NCBI GenBank assembly: GCA_030590765.1
Contig: JAUVCP010000082.1
Span: 1 to 8,070 of the forward strand
DNA length: 8,070 bases
Origin: Flavobacteriaceae bacterium
Lineage (GTDB): Bacteria > Bacteroidota > Bacteroidia > Flavobacteriales > Flavobacteriaceae
Reading direction: 5' to 3'
This document shows positions 1 to 6,286 of the stretch, piece by piece (position 1 is the stretch's first letter; each line of letters opens with the position of its first letter). A program made the position numbers and the translations under genes. Below the pieces are notes generated by a model. The model saw only the letters and a list, made by a program, of their open reading frames with translations. It had not been told where the DNA came from and searched no databases.

Positions 1-704
1 AATAACATTTTAATCTGGTTTGTATCAACAGCTTCAAAATCTGTATCCAAACTATCAATAAACTGTTGATCTAAATCAATATCAATTACTTCCCAATTAT
101 TAATAAACTCTTTATTCTCAGGTAAGAAAAATGCCAGTTTAGGATTCTGAAATGTAAGAACATATGTAGATCTTATAACTGAATCTTTATCAATAACCGA
201 TGTTTCGGCAAACAATCCGGATGGAAAATCAATTGAAATTACCAAACAGCTACACTTATTTATTCTTTGAATGATCTCTTTAACAAAACCTGCAGGAGCT
301 CGTTTTAATCCAATCCCAAATATAGCATCAATCACTATTTCATCCTCGGTAATTATAGGAAAGGAAGATGCCTCAGATAATTCAATCGGAGTAACATATA
401 ACTGAGTTAACCTTCTATAATTTACTTGAAAATCGTCACTTCTTTTATGACTAAAATTAACTATATAGGTATTGACCAGATATTTTGCCTCTGTTAATTT
501 TCTGGCAAGAACAAGACCATCTCCACCATTATTACCAATTCCACAAAAAACATGAATTATTTTACTCTTGCTTTTTGATATTTCACAAATTCTTTTAAAA
601 CATTGATTTGCTGCAAATTCCATCAAGTCTATGGAAGTTATTGGCTTACTCTGAATAGTTACTTTATCTGCTTTATAAATCTGATCTGTAGAAAGTATTT
701 TCAT
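1..704 (-). CDS. nnr: NAD(P)HX epimerase domain of bifunctional NAD(P)H-hydrate repair enzyme (YjeF/Nnr type), 3' end outside window
   Basis: The frame opens at the ATG at 704-702 and stays open for 234 codons to the left edge with no stop, so the gene is partial. The visible part is a complete YjeF N-terminal (NAD(P)HX epimerase) domain, which interconverts the R and S forms of damaged, hydrated NAD(P)H. Visible family signatures are the nucleotide-binding loop CGIGNNGGDG (residues 54-63), DAIFGIGLKR (126-135) and the SIDFPSG motif (157-163), whose Asp159 is expected at the active site. In most bacteria this domain is fused to a C-terminal ADP/ATP-dependent NAD(P)HX dehydratase. The frame runs on past the epimerase domain, so a fusion is likely, but it lies outside the window. 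The gene starts 46 bases beyond the accA terminator, so it probably has its own promoter. The start is supported by the typical N-terminal MKILSTDQI and the lack of an upstream alternative. Confidence 0.9.
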   Translation of the reverse strand, partial: MKILSTDQIYKADKVTIQSKPITSIDLMEFAANQCFKRICEISKSKSKIIHVFCGIGNNGGDGLVLARKLTEAKYLVNTYIVNFSHKRSDDFQVNYRRLTQLYVTPIELSEASSFPIITEDEIVIDAIFGIGLKRAPAGFVKEIIQRINKCSCLVISIDFPSGLFAETSVIDKDSVIRSTYVLTFQNPKLAFFLPENKEFINNWEVIDIDLDQQFIDSLDTDFEAVDTNQIKML

Positions 705-726
705 ATTTACACCTAATTGACTCCTA

Positions 727-734
727 TAAAATTA
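727..734 (-). promoter_or_regulatory. possible -7 box for nnr
   Basis: On the minus strand the bases read TAATTTTA, one base from the Bacteroidota -7 consensus TAnnTTTG. The site lies between the accA terminator and the nnr start codon, 22 bases before that codon, where a promoter for nnr is needed. No convincing -33 TTG element is seen. In such AT-rich DNA a seven-of-eight match is weak evidence. Confidence 0.25.
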
Positions 735-750
735 CGAAAAAAACATGAAA

Positions 751-776
751 ATAAAAAAGCCTGTAAAAACAGGCTT
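751..776 (-). terminator. intrinsic terminator after accA
   Basis: On the minus strand a perfect 8-bp stem (AAGCCTGT / ACAGGCTT, plus positions 757-764 and 769-776) with a 4-base loop runs straight into a T-rich tail (TTTTTTAT in the RNA direction). It lies 34 bases beyond the accA stop codon. The plus strand has no U-tract after the stem, so it should work only for minus-strand transcription. It separates accA from nnr. Confidence 0.88.
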
Positions 777-809
777 ATAATTAATTAAATAGTTCTATTT
801 GATATGAAC

Positions 810-1763
810 CTAACCGTTAAACTCACCCATATTAAGATATTTATCCATCCTTTGTCTAACCAATTTCTTGATGGTTAAAGCCGATAGTTCTTTATATGAT
901 TTTACAATAGCCAGTTCAACAGATTTAAATGTTTTTTCTCTGTCAACATGTGCACCCCCAAGAGGTTCTTTAATAATTCCATCAATTAATTTGAGCCTTT
1001 TCATATCTGCAGAAGTAAGTTTCAATGACTCTGCCGCCTCTTCTTTGTGATCCCAGCTTCTCCATAAAATTGAAGAACAAGATTCAGGAGATATAACAGT
1101 GTACCAAGTATTTTCTAACATAAATACTCTGTCTCCAACACCAATTCCAACTGCTCCTCCAGATGCTCCTTCTCCAATGATTATAGAAATAATTGGCGTT
1201 TTTAACCTAGACATTTCAAATATATTGCGGGCAATTGCCTCTCCCTGTCCTCTTTCTTCCGCTTCCAAACCAGGATAAGCACCGGGTGTATCAATTAAAG
1301 TAACAACCGGAATATTGAACTTTTCGGCCATTCTCATTAATCGCAGAGCCTTTCTATAACCCTCTGGGTTTGACATACCAAAATTTCTGTATTGTCTGGT
1401 TTTTGTATTGTAACCTTTTTGCTGCCCGATAAACATAAATGACTGATCGCCAATTTTACCTAAACCACCCACCATTGCTTTATCATCTTTTACCGTACGA
1501 TCACCATGAAGTTCCATAAAAGTACCTTTCGTAAGTGCATTAATAAAATCTAAAGTATACGGTCTTGACGGGTGACGAGAAAGCTGAACCCTTTGCCAGG
1601 CAGTTAAATTTTTAAAAACATCCTTTCTGGTTGCGTCTAGTTTTTTCTGAATTTGATTGCAGGTTTCAGTAACATCTACATTACTTTCCTCTCCTATCAA
1701 AACACATTTATCCAGTTGATCTTCTAACTCTTTTATAGGTAATTCAAAATCTAAATATTCCAT
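810..1763 (-). CDS. accA: acetyl-CoA carboxylase carboxyltransferase subunit alpha
   Basis: AccA is the alpha subunit of the carboxyltransferase. With AccD it moves the carboxyl group from biotinylated AccB to acetyl-CoA to make malonyl-CoA, the first committed step of fatty acid synthesis in the cytoplasm. At 317 residues it matches the usual length of about 320. The crotonase-like core is clear: MELHGDR (83-89), GQQKGYNTK (113-121), [16 protein letters not shown] (128-143), [17 protein letters not shown] (157-173), the oxyanion-hole loop GEGASGGA (197-204), [11 protein letters not shown] (224-234) and the C-terminal EPLGGAH (266-272). The helical N-terminus (from [10 protein letters not shown]) is complete, which supports the ATG at 1763-1761. 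The neighbouring transporter and nnr genes are unrelated. It appears to be a single-gene unit, with a TATATTTG box 64 bases upstream and a strong terminator downstream. accD is not in the window, as is usual in many bacteria. Confidence 0.97.
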   Translation of the reverse strand: MEYLDFELPIKELEDQLDKCVLIGEESNVDVTETCNQIQKKLDATRKDVFKNLTAWQRVQLSRHPSRPYTLDFINALTKGTFMELHGDRTVKDDKAMVGGLGKIGDQSFMFIGQQKGYNTKTRQYRNFGMSNPEGYRKALRLMRMAEKFNIPVVTLIDTPGAYPGLEAEERGQGEAIARNIFEMSRLKTPIISIIIGEGASGGAVGIGVGDRVFMLENTWYTVISPESCSSILWRSWDHKEEAAESLKLTSADMKRLKLIDGIIKEPLGGAHVDREKTFKSVELAIVKSYKELSALTIKKLVRQRMDKYLNMGEFNG

Positions 1764-1784
1764 TGTTATTGAGTTCTATTTTTT

Positions 1785-1806
1785 ACCAATAATTAATTCT
1801 ATCGGT
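1785..1806 (-). other. small hairpin in the accA leader
   Basis: In the minus-strand RNA, ACCGAUA pairs with UAUUGGU (7 bp including one G-U pair) around an 8-base loop. The G-U pair becomes an A/C mismatch on the plus strand, so the structure fits accA mRNA better. No U-tract follows, so it is not a terminator. A 7-bp AT-rich stem can occur by chance, and no function is claimed. Confidence 0.3.
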
Positions 1807-1827
1807 TTTTGATTCTTTTTGAATATA

Positions 1828-1835
1828 CAAATATA
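1828..1835 (-). promoter_or_regulatory. Bacteroidota-type -7 promoter box for accA
   Basis: The minus strand reads TATATTTG, a perfect match to the TAnnTTTG -7 consensus used by the primary sigma factor of Bacteroidota. It sits in the 110-base gap between the eamA stop codon and the accA start, which would give a leader of roughly 55-60 bases. No good -33 TTG lies at the usual distance; the nearest TTG is only 11 bases upstream. Confidence 0.5.
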
Positions 1836-1873
1836 TAAACTTATCTCAATTATGAATAACTTCTTTAAAATCT

Positions 1874-2752
1874 TCATTTAATAATTTTACTTTTTAAAAT
1901 AGAATTGATTACCACACTACAAAAAACAATAAAAGCACCTATATAAAACTGTGTACTCATTCTCTCTTTATCTCCAAAAATGATTAAAGCTAAAATAATT
2001 CCATAAACAGGCTCTAAATTATTCGTTAACAGCAAGGTAAATGACCCCATTTTTTTTAAAAGATCTGTAGCAATAACAAAGGGATATGCAGTTGCGATCG
2101 TTGATAAAATAATTAAAAACAAAATCTCATAATTGCTCATTTCTATTTCCAACTTAGAAAAGATTCCACTAAAAAACATCAAGACTGTTAAAAATAAAAA
2201 AGCCGACAGTAATTCATAAAAAGATATATGAATTGCCTTGTGTTTCATAGTTAACTTGTTATTATAAATTGAAAAAATTGCAAGTAAAAATGAAGAAGCT
2301 AAAGCATATAAAATACCTTTCACATAGAGTTGCTCAACTTTAAATATTACAATAAATCCAACTATTGCAATACTTGCCAATACCAATTCATAAATCTTTA
2401 TTTTTTCAATCCCAAAAATAGGCTGAAGCAATACTACAAATATAGCACTGGATGACATGGTTACCAATGTTATGGAAATTGTTGAAACTTTAATAGCACT
2501 AAAAAATGTAGCCCAATGCAAAGCAATGATTACTCCTCCTATAAAAAACTTAACAAAGGTAGGCTTATCGATTTTCAAATCAATTTTATGGAACTTAGCA
2601 AAAAGAAAAATTGTAAAAGAGGCAATCATTACTCTAAACCAAACCAATGGTAATGCTTCTAAAGGAATCAAAGCAACCAAAATTGCCGTAAACCCCCAAA
2701 TTAGGACAATAAAATGAAGTTGAATTTGATCTTTTATTTTATTTTTTTGCAT
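1874..2752 (-). CDS. EamA/DMT-family transporter (drug/metabolite transporter superfamily)
   Basis: This is a hydrophobic inner-membrane protein of 292 residues with the two tandem EamA repeats of the family (about 13-136 and 145-285), giving about ten membrane segments. Visible family marks are the LVWFR segment near residue 40, the end of the first repeat around 120-136, and the conserved NLEPVYGIILALIIFGDKE stretch near 245-263 followed by an IGAFIVFCSV segment. EamA proteins export or take up varied small metabolites such as amino acids and nucleosides, and the substrate cannot be read from the sequence. The ATG at 2752-2750 lies inside the last codons of the upstream permease gene, a 14-base overlap in another frame, so the two are very probably translated together. 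No clear terminator follows the TGA at 1876-1874. Confidence 0.9.
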   Translation of the reverse strand: MQKNKIKDQIQLHFIVLIWGFTAILVALIPLEALPLVWFRVMIASFTIFLFAKFHKIDLKIDKPTFVKFFIGGVIIALHWATFFSAIKVSTISITLVTMSSSAIFVVLLQPIFGIEKIKIYELVLASIAIVGFIVIFKVEQLYVKGILYALASSFLLAIFSIYNNKLTMKHKAIHISFYELLSAFLFLTVLMFFSGIFSKLEIEMSNYEILFLIILSTIATAYPFVIATDLLKKMGSFTLLLTNNLEPVYGIILALIIFGDKERMSTQFYIGAFIVFCSVVINSILKSKIIK

Positions 2753-3830
2753 TCATATATAAAAATAGAGCAAGAATACCAAAAACAAAATTTGGCATCC
2801 AAACCATTAAAAAAGGTGAAGATTCAGCAGTTGAACCTAATACTTCAGATACTTTCATAAAAAAGACATAAAGAAACATCAAAGTGATCCCTGCAGCTAA
2901 ATTAACACCAATGCCTCCCCTCCTTTTCTTTGAAGCCAAAGTAACTGCTATTATTGTTAGAATAAATGAAGATATTGGTAAACTTGTTCGTTTATAATAT
3001 TCAACTTTATAATTATTAAGATTTTTTACACCTCGATCTTCTGATATTTCAATATGCTCTCTTAAATCCATTGATGACATTTCTCTTGCAAGATAATCAA
3101 CATATAAAAGATCCTTTGGGCGAAAACTAAAAGCAGTATCTAAAAAACTACCCGACATAATACTATCATTTTCCGGAAAAATGTATCTCTTTTTATAATT
3201 ACTTACTCTAAAAATACTATCCTTCTCCTTCCATTTGATAGTCCTTCCTATAAGTTTATACTTTAATTCATTTCCTTCAAAGTGTTCATAGGAAAAATTA
3301 TATCCCATATTTGATTTGAAATTGTAATTTCCAAAATAAACATAATCATTGTCACTTAATTGCAGATTTACCTTACTTACAGAATTCTTTGTTTTCTTCT
3401 TAAAGGCAGATCTCAAATGTGTCTCTTGAAAATCTTCAAATATTTTATTTGTTTTGGGTACAATAAAATGATTTGAAAAAAAGGAAACAACAGCTATAAC
3501 CGTTGCCCCAATAAAATAGGGACGTAATAGTCTTTTAAATGAAATTCCTGAACTATGAATAGCGATAATTTCGGTATTACTTGATAATTTGGATGTAAAC
3601 ATGATAACCGAAATAAATAATGCCAGCGGCATAAAAGTATTACCATAATTTACAATAAAGCTAACATAATATTCACTTATGATCTCATTTAATGTAAGAT
3701 CTTCAGCCTTCAAAAACTTTCCAACCTTTTCAGATACATCAATTGCAATTGCAATTGGGATCAAAATCAGTAAAGTAAAAAAGAATGATACAAAATACTT
3801 TTTTAATATGTATTTATCAAGAATTTTCAT
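2739..3830 (-). CDS. lptG: LptF/LptG-family permease of the LPS export ABC transporter
   Basis: This 363-residue inner-membrane protein of the YjgP/YjgQ family has the usual length. It has three N-terminal membrane segments (about 12-31, 53-79, 103-124), a large periplasmic beta-jellyroll region (about 130-275), and three C-terminal segments (about 283-300, 307-330, 340-360). In the known Lpt system, LptF and LptG pair with the LptB ATPase to extract lipopolysaccharide from the inner membrane and pass it through LptC and LptA to LptD in the outer membrane. The N-terminal LDKYILKKYF and the late GIGVNLAAGITLMFLYVFF segment align by eye better with E. coli LptG than with LptF, so the paralogue name is an inference. 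The gene follows tgt by 52 bases and overlaps the EamA gene by 14. The ATG at 3830-3828 gives the normal short cytoplasmic start. Bacteroidota commonly carry a second paralogue elsewhere. Confidence 0.9.
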   Translation of the reverse strand: MKILDKYILKKYFVSFFFTLLILIPIAIAIDVSEKVGKFLKAEDLTLNEIISEYYVSFIVNYGNTFMPLALFISVIMFTSKLSSNTEIIAIHSSGISFKRLLRPYFIGATVIAVVSFFSNHFIVPKTNKIFEDFQETHLRSAFKKKTKNSVSKVNLQLSDNDYVYFGNYNFKSNMGYNFSYEHFEGNELKYKLIGRTIKWKEKDSIFRVSNYKKRYIFPENDSIMSGSFLDTAFSFRPKDLLYVDYLAREMSSMDLREHIEISEDRGVKNLNNYKVEYYKRTSLPISSFILTIIAVTLASKKRRGGIGVNLAAGITLMFLYVFFMKVSEVLGSTAESSPFLMVWMPNFVFGILALFLYMNAKK

Positions 3831-3837
3831 TCAGGCT

Positions 3838-3860
3838 TATTTCCTTCTTAAACTGAAGGA
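3838..3860 (-). other. leader hairpin and shared TTTAAGAAGGAAATA element before lptG
   Basis: On the minus strand TCCTTC (3860-3855) pairs with GAAGGA (3847-3842) around a 7-base loop. The downstream arm lies inside TTTAAGAAGGAAATA (3852-3838), which ends 7 bases before the lptG ATG. A copy differing by one base precedes tgt. The AAGGA stretch resembles a Shine-Dalgarno core but sits further from the start codon than usual, and pairing in the hairpin would hide it. Any role in translation control is inference. Confidence 0.35.
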
Positions 3861-3882
3861 TTTTCTAAAATATTAGTTATTG

Positions 3883-5013
3883 TTACAGGCGTTTATCCAT
3901 TTGTTTTACCATTGTATTTTTCCAAGTAGTAAAATCTCCTGCTAATATATGCTTTCTAGCTTCACGAACCAACCATAAATAAAACCCTAAATTGTGAATG
4001 GTGGCAATTTGCTTGCCAAGATATTCTTTTGCAGCAAATAAATGCCTGAGGTATGCTTTTGAATAGTAGGTATCCACCTCTGTAATTGCCATTTCATCAA
4101 TTGGAGAAAAATCATTTTCCCATTTTTTATTTTTAATATTTATGGTTCCATGAGCCGTAAATAACATGCCATTTCTAGCATTTCGAGTTGGCATCACGCA
4201 ATCAAACATATCTACACCTAAAGCAATGTTTTCTAAAATATTAATTGGTGTTCCAACACCCATCAAATAGCGAGGTTTATCATATGGTAAAATATCACAA
4301 ACAATCTCGGTCATTTCATACATTTCCTCTGCTGGTTCTCCTACGGATAAACCACCAATTGCATTACCTTCAGCTCCTGCATTAGCGATATATTCAGCCG
4401 ATTGCTTTCGCAGATCTTTATACGTGCTACCCTGAACAATGGGGAAAAATGCTTGTTTGAAACCGTACTTTTCAGGATTTTCATCCAACCAGTTTACACA
4501 CCTGTCTAACCATCGATGTGTCATATGCATGGAGTTTTTTGCATAGTTATAATCACATGGATAAGGAGTACATTCATCAAATGCCATAATGATATCCGCA
4601 CCAATACTTCTTTGGATCTCCATAGAAAATTCAGGTGAAAAAAAATGAGTTGAACCGTCAATATGAGATTTAAACTTTACTCCTTCTTCTTTAATTTTCC
4701 GATTATCAGATAAAGAATACACCTGATAACCACCTGAATCTGTTAAGATTGGTCGGTCCCAGTTCATAAATTTATGCAATCCTCCCGCCTGTTCTAAAAT
4801 AGGTGTTTTAGGCCGAAGATAAAGATGGTAGGTATTTCCTAAAATAATATCTGCATTGATATCTTTTTTTAGCTCTGTTTGATGAACTCCTTTTACTGAT
4901 GCAACAGTTCCCACAGGCATAAAAATTGGTGTTTGAATCTTACCATGATCGGTATTGATTTCACCAGCTCTTGCTTTGCTCTTTTGGTCTTTTCCTTTTA
5001 TTTCAAAATTCAT
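3883..5013 (-). CDS. tgt: tRNA-guanine(34) transglycosylase (queuine tRNA-ribosyltransferase)
   Basis: Tgt swaps guanine at the wobble position of GUN-anticodon tRNAs (Asp, Asn, His, Tyr) for the queuosine precursor preQ1. At 376 residues it is full length. Catalytic elements are clear: TDSGGYQ with Asp92, AFDEC with Asp146, IVQGS with Gln194, GGLSVGE (220-226), and MFDCVMPTRNARNG, whose Asp271 corresponds to the nucleophile Asp264 of E. coli. The odd point is the zinc site. Three cysteines of the E. coli CxCxxC (302, 304, 307) align with Ala309, Thr311 and Asp314, and only His340 (E. coli His333) remains. The surrounding fold, including SKAYLRHL and TIHNLGFYLWLVREARKHI, is intact, so this looks like a stable lineage variant and not decay. 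The gene lies between ychF (54-base gap with a palindrome) and lptG, probably in one transcript. No other queuosine genes are in the window. Confidence 0.96.
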   Translation of the reverse strand: MNFEIKGKDQKSKARAGEINTDHGKIQTPIFMPVGTVASVKGVHQTELKKDINADIILGNTYHLYLRPKTPILEQAGGLHKFMNWDRPILTDSGGYQVYSLSDNRKIKEEGVKFKSHIDGSTHFFSPEFSMEIQRSIGADIIMAFDECTPYPCDYNYAKNSMHMTHRWLDRCVNWLDENPEKYGFKQAFFPIVQGSTYKDLRKQSAEYIANAGAEGNAIGGLSVGEPAEEMYEMTEIVCDILPYDKPRYLMGVGTPINILENIALGVDMFDCVMPTRNARNGMLFTAHGTINIKNKKWENDFSPIDEMAITEVDTYYSKAYLRHLFAAKEYLGKQIATIHNLGFYLWLVREARKHILAGDFTTWKNTMVKQMDKRL

Positions 5014-5021
5014 CGATTCTA

Positions 5022-5036
5022 TATTACCTTCTTAAA
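5022..5036 (-). promoter_or_regulatory. leader element TTTAAGAAGGTAATA before tgt
   Basis: This 15-base stretch ends 8 bases before the tgt ATG and differs at one position from the element in front of lptG. AAGAAGG has weak Shine-Dalgarno character, but the GG lies 13 bases from the start codon. It may be a ribosome-binding or leader element shared by the two genes. This is an observation of similarity and does not establish function. Confidence 0.3.
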
Positions 5037-5041
5037 ATGAG

Positions 5042-5061
5042 ATTCCCATTTTCATGGGAAT
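5042..5061. repeat. short palindrome between ychF and tgt (REP-like)
   Basis: ATTCCCAT and ATGGGAAT form a perfect 8-bp inverted repeat around a 4-base loop, flanked on the minus strand by TGTC before and CTCA after. Short intergenic palindromes with a GTCATTCC...GGAATCT pattern occur as dispersed repeats in many bacterial genomes, and this one has that design. Only one copy is in the window, so repeat status is inferred. In ychF-tgt mRNA it would form a hairpin just beyond the ychF stop. The following bases (CTCATTTTAAG) are a poor U-tract, so partial termination or mRNA stabilisation is more likely than full termination. Confidence 0.55.
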
Positions 5062-5067
5062 GACAGT

Positions 5068-6162
5068 TTACACATTAAACCTAAAGTTCATCATGTCACC
5101 GTCCTGCACAATGTATTCTTTTCCTTCTACCGCAAGTTTTCCGGCTTCCCGAACCTTTGCCTCACTACCATAATGAACAAAATCATCATACTTTATTACT
5201 TCTGCACGAATAAAACCTTTTTCAAAATCTGTATGAATAACACCTGCTGCCTGTGGTGCAGAATCTCCAATATGAATGGTCCATGCCCTAACTTCCTTCT
5301 CTCCTGCTGTAAAATAGGTTTGTAAATTCAATAATTTGTACGCCGCACGAATTAATTTTGAAACACCCGGTTCATCTAAACCTAGATCTTCTAAAAACAT
5401 TTGCCTTTCATCATATTCGTCAAGTTCCATTATATCGGCTTCTGTAGCAACAGCCAAAACCAAAATCAATGCATTTTCATTTTTAACAGACTCTTTCAAA
5501 GCATCTACATAGGTATTTCCACTTACAGCAGAAGCTTCATCCACATTACAAACATATAAAACAGGTTTATCCGTTAGGAATTGTAACGGCTTCACAAATT
5601 CTTCTCTTTCCTTGTCGGTTAACTCAATTGTTCTCACAGAATTAGCATTTTCCAAACTTGTTTTTACTTTTGAAAGAACATCCAATTCCTTAAGCGCTTG
5701 TTTATCACCTGTACGGGATGCTTTTTTTACCTTATCTAATTTTTTATCAACAGTCTCCAAATCCTTCAACTGCAATTCAAAATCAATAATTTCTTTATCT
5801 CTTACAGGGTCAATAGTTGTTTCAACGTGTATTATATTGTCATTATCAAAACAACGTACTACATGTAATATAGCATCCGTTTCACGGATATTTGCTAAAA
5901 ATTTATTTCCTAATCCTTCTCCTTTACTTGCTCCTTTTACCAATCCAGCAATATCAACAATTTCTACAACTGCCGGCATCACTCTTTCCGGATTCACCAG
6001 TTCTTCCAGCTTTTCCAACCGGGAATCTGGTACATTTACAACTCCAATATTAGGTTCAATTGTACAAAAAGGAAAATTTGCCGATTGAGCTTTAGCATTT
6101 GATAAACAATTAAATAGTGTTGATTTTCCAACATTTGGTAGTCCTACAATTCCGGCTTTCAT
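5068..6162 (-). CDS. ychF: redox-regulated P-loop ATPase YchF (OBG family)
   Basis: YchF is a universally conserved cytoplasmic P-loop protein of the OBG family. It binds ATP better than GTP, associates with ribosomes and affects the oxidative stress response. At 364 residues it matches the standard length. Domain order is a G domain with P-loop GLPNVGKST (7-15), switch region PFCTIEPN (31-38) and DIAGLVKGASKGEGLGNKFL (70-89), a coiled-coil insertion (about 125-175), then NVDE (206-209) and a C-terminal TGS domain (about 281-364). NVDE replaces the NKxD of true GTPases, which is the known basis of ATP preference. Cys33 and His112 correspond to E. coli Cys35 and His114, residues linked to redox control and ATP hydrolysis. 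The ATG at 6162-6160 gives the canonical short N-terminus. It is the first gene behind a TATATTTG box and leads into tgt. Confidence 0.97.
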   Translation of the reverse strand: MKAGIVGLPNVGKSTLFNCLSNAKAQSANFPFCTIEPNIGVVNVPDSRLEKLEELVNPERVMPAVVEIVDIAGLVKGASKGEGLGNKFLANIRETDAILHVVRCFDNDNIIHVETTIDPVRDKEIIDFELQLKDLETVDKKLDKVKKASRTGDKQALKELDVLSKVKTSLENANSVRTIELTDKEREEFVKPLQFLTDKPVLYVCNVDEASAVSGNTYVDALKESVKNENALILVLAVATEADIMELDEYDERQMFLEDLGLDEPGVSKLIRAAYKLLNLQTYFTAGEKEVRAWTIHIGDSAPQAAGVIHTDFEKGFIRAEVIKYDDFVHYGSEAKVREAGKLAVEGKEYIVQDGDMMNFRFNV

Positions 6163-6191
6163 TCTTTTTATTTTTTATTTTTTTAAGTCTG

Positions 6192-6199
6192 CAAATATA
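6192..6199 (-). promoter_or_regulatory. Bacteroidota-type -7 promoter box for ychF
   Basis: The minus strand reads TATATTTG, a perfect TAnnTTTG match and identical to the box before accA. It lies between the cysN terminator and the ychF start codon, 29 bases before that codon, giving a short A-rich leader. No clear -33 TTG is seen upstream, where the DNA is almost pure A and T. Its position just after a terminator makes it the best candidate promoter for ychF-tgt-lptG-eamA. Confidence 0.55.
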
Positions 6200-6236
6200 G
6201 TATTATATCTTTAATAATTTTTTATTTTATTTCCAC

Positions 6237-6264
6237 AAAAAAAGCCATCAAAAATGACAGCTTT
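6237..6264 (-). terminator. intrinsic terminator after cysN
   Basis: In the minus-strand RNA AAAGCUGUCA pairs with UGAUGGCUUU (10 bp with two G-U pairs, 4-base loop), and the 3' arm runs into seven U. The two G-U pairs are mismatches on the plus strand, so the structure is built for minus-strand transcription. It lies 22 bases beyond the cysN stop and ends the sulfurylase unit before the ychF promoter. Confidence 0.85.
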
Positions 6265-6286
6265 CAACAATTTATTCTAAGTTTTA

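Noticed and set aside
757..776. Bidirectional terminator
   Set aside because: The stem is symmetrical, but a U-tract follows only in the minus direction. On the plus side the next bases are ATAATTAATT, and no plus-strand gene ends here.
868..1050. 60-codon open frame on the plus strand
   Set aside because: It is antisense to the conserved C-terminal part of accA and has no coding features of its own.
2457..2717. 86-codon open frame on the plus strand
   Set aside because: It is antisense to the EamA transporter gene, with no recognisable domain and no supporting promoter.
3679..3876. 65-codon open frame on the plus strand running past the lptG start
   Set aside because: It is mostly antisense to the lptG N-terminus. 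The remainder covers the tgt-lptG gap and gives no recognisable protein.
5042..5061. Full intrinsic terminator after ychF
   Set aside because: The bases after the stem on the minus strand are CTCATTTTAAG, not a continuous U-run, and tgt has no separate promoter that I can see. It was kept as a palindrome with uncertain effect.
5612..6088. 158-codon open frame on the plus strand
   Set aside because: It lies wholly antisense to ychF, whose protein is strongly conserved over the same bases. The translated product is serine-rich, low-complexity and resembles no family I know.
6163..6286. Possible small gene or RNA in the ychF-cysN gap
   Set aside because: The gap is accounted for by the cysN terminator, an AT-only stretch, the TATATTTG box and the ychF leader. 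No open frame or further structure stands out.
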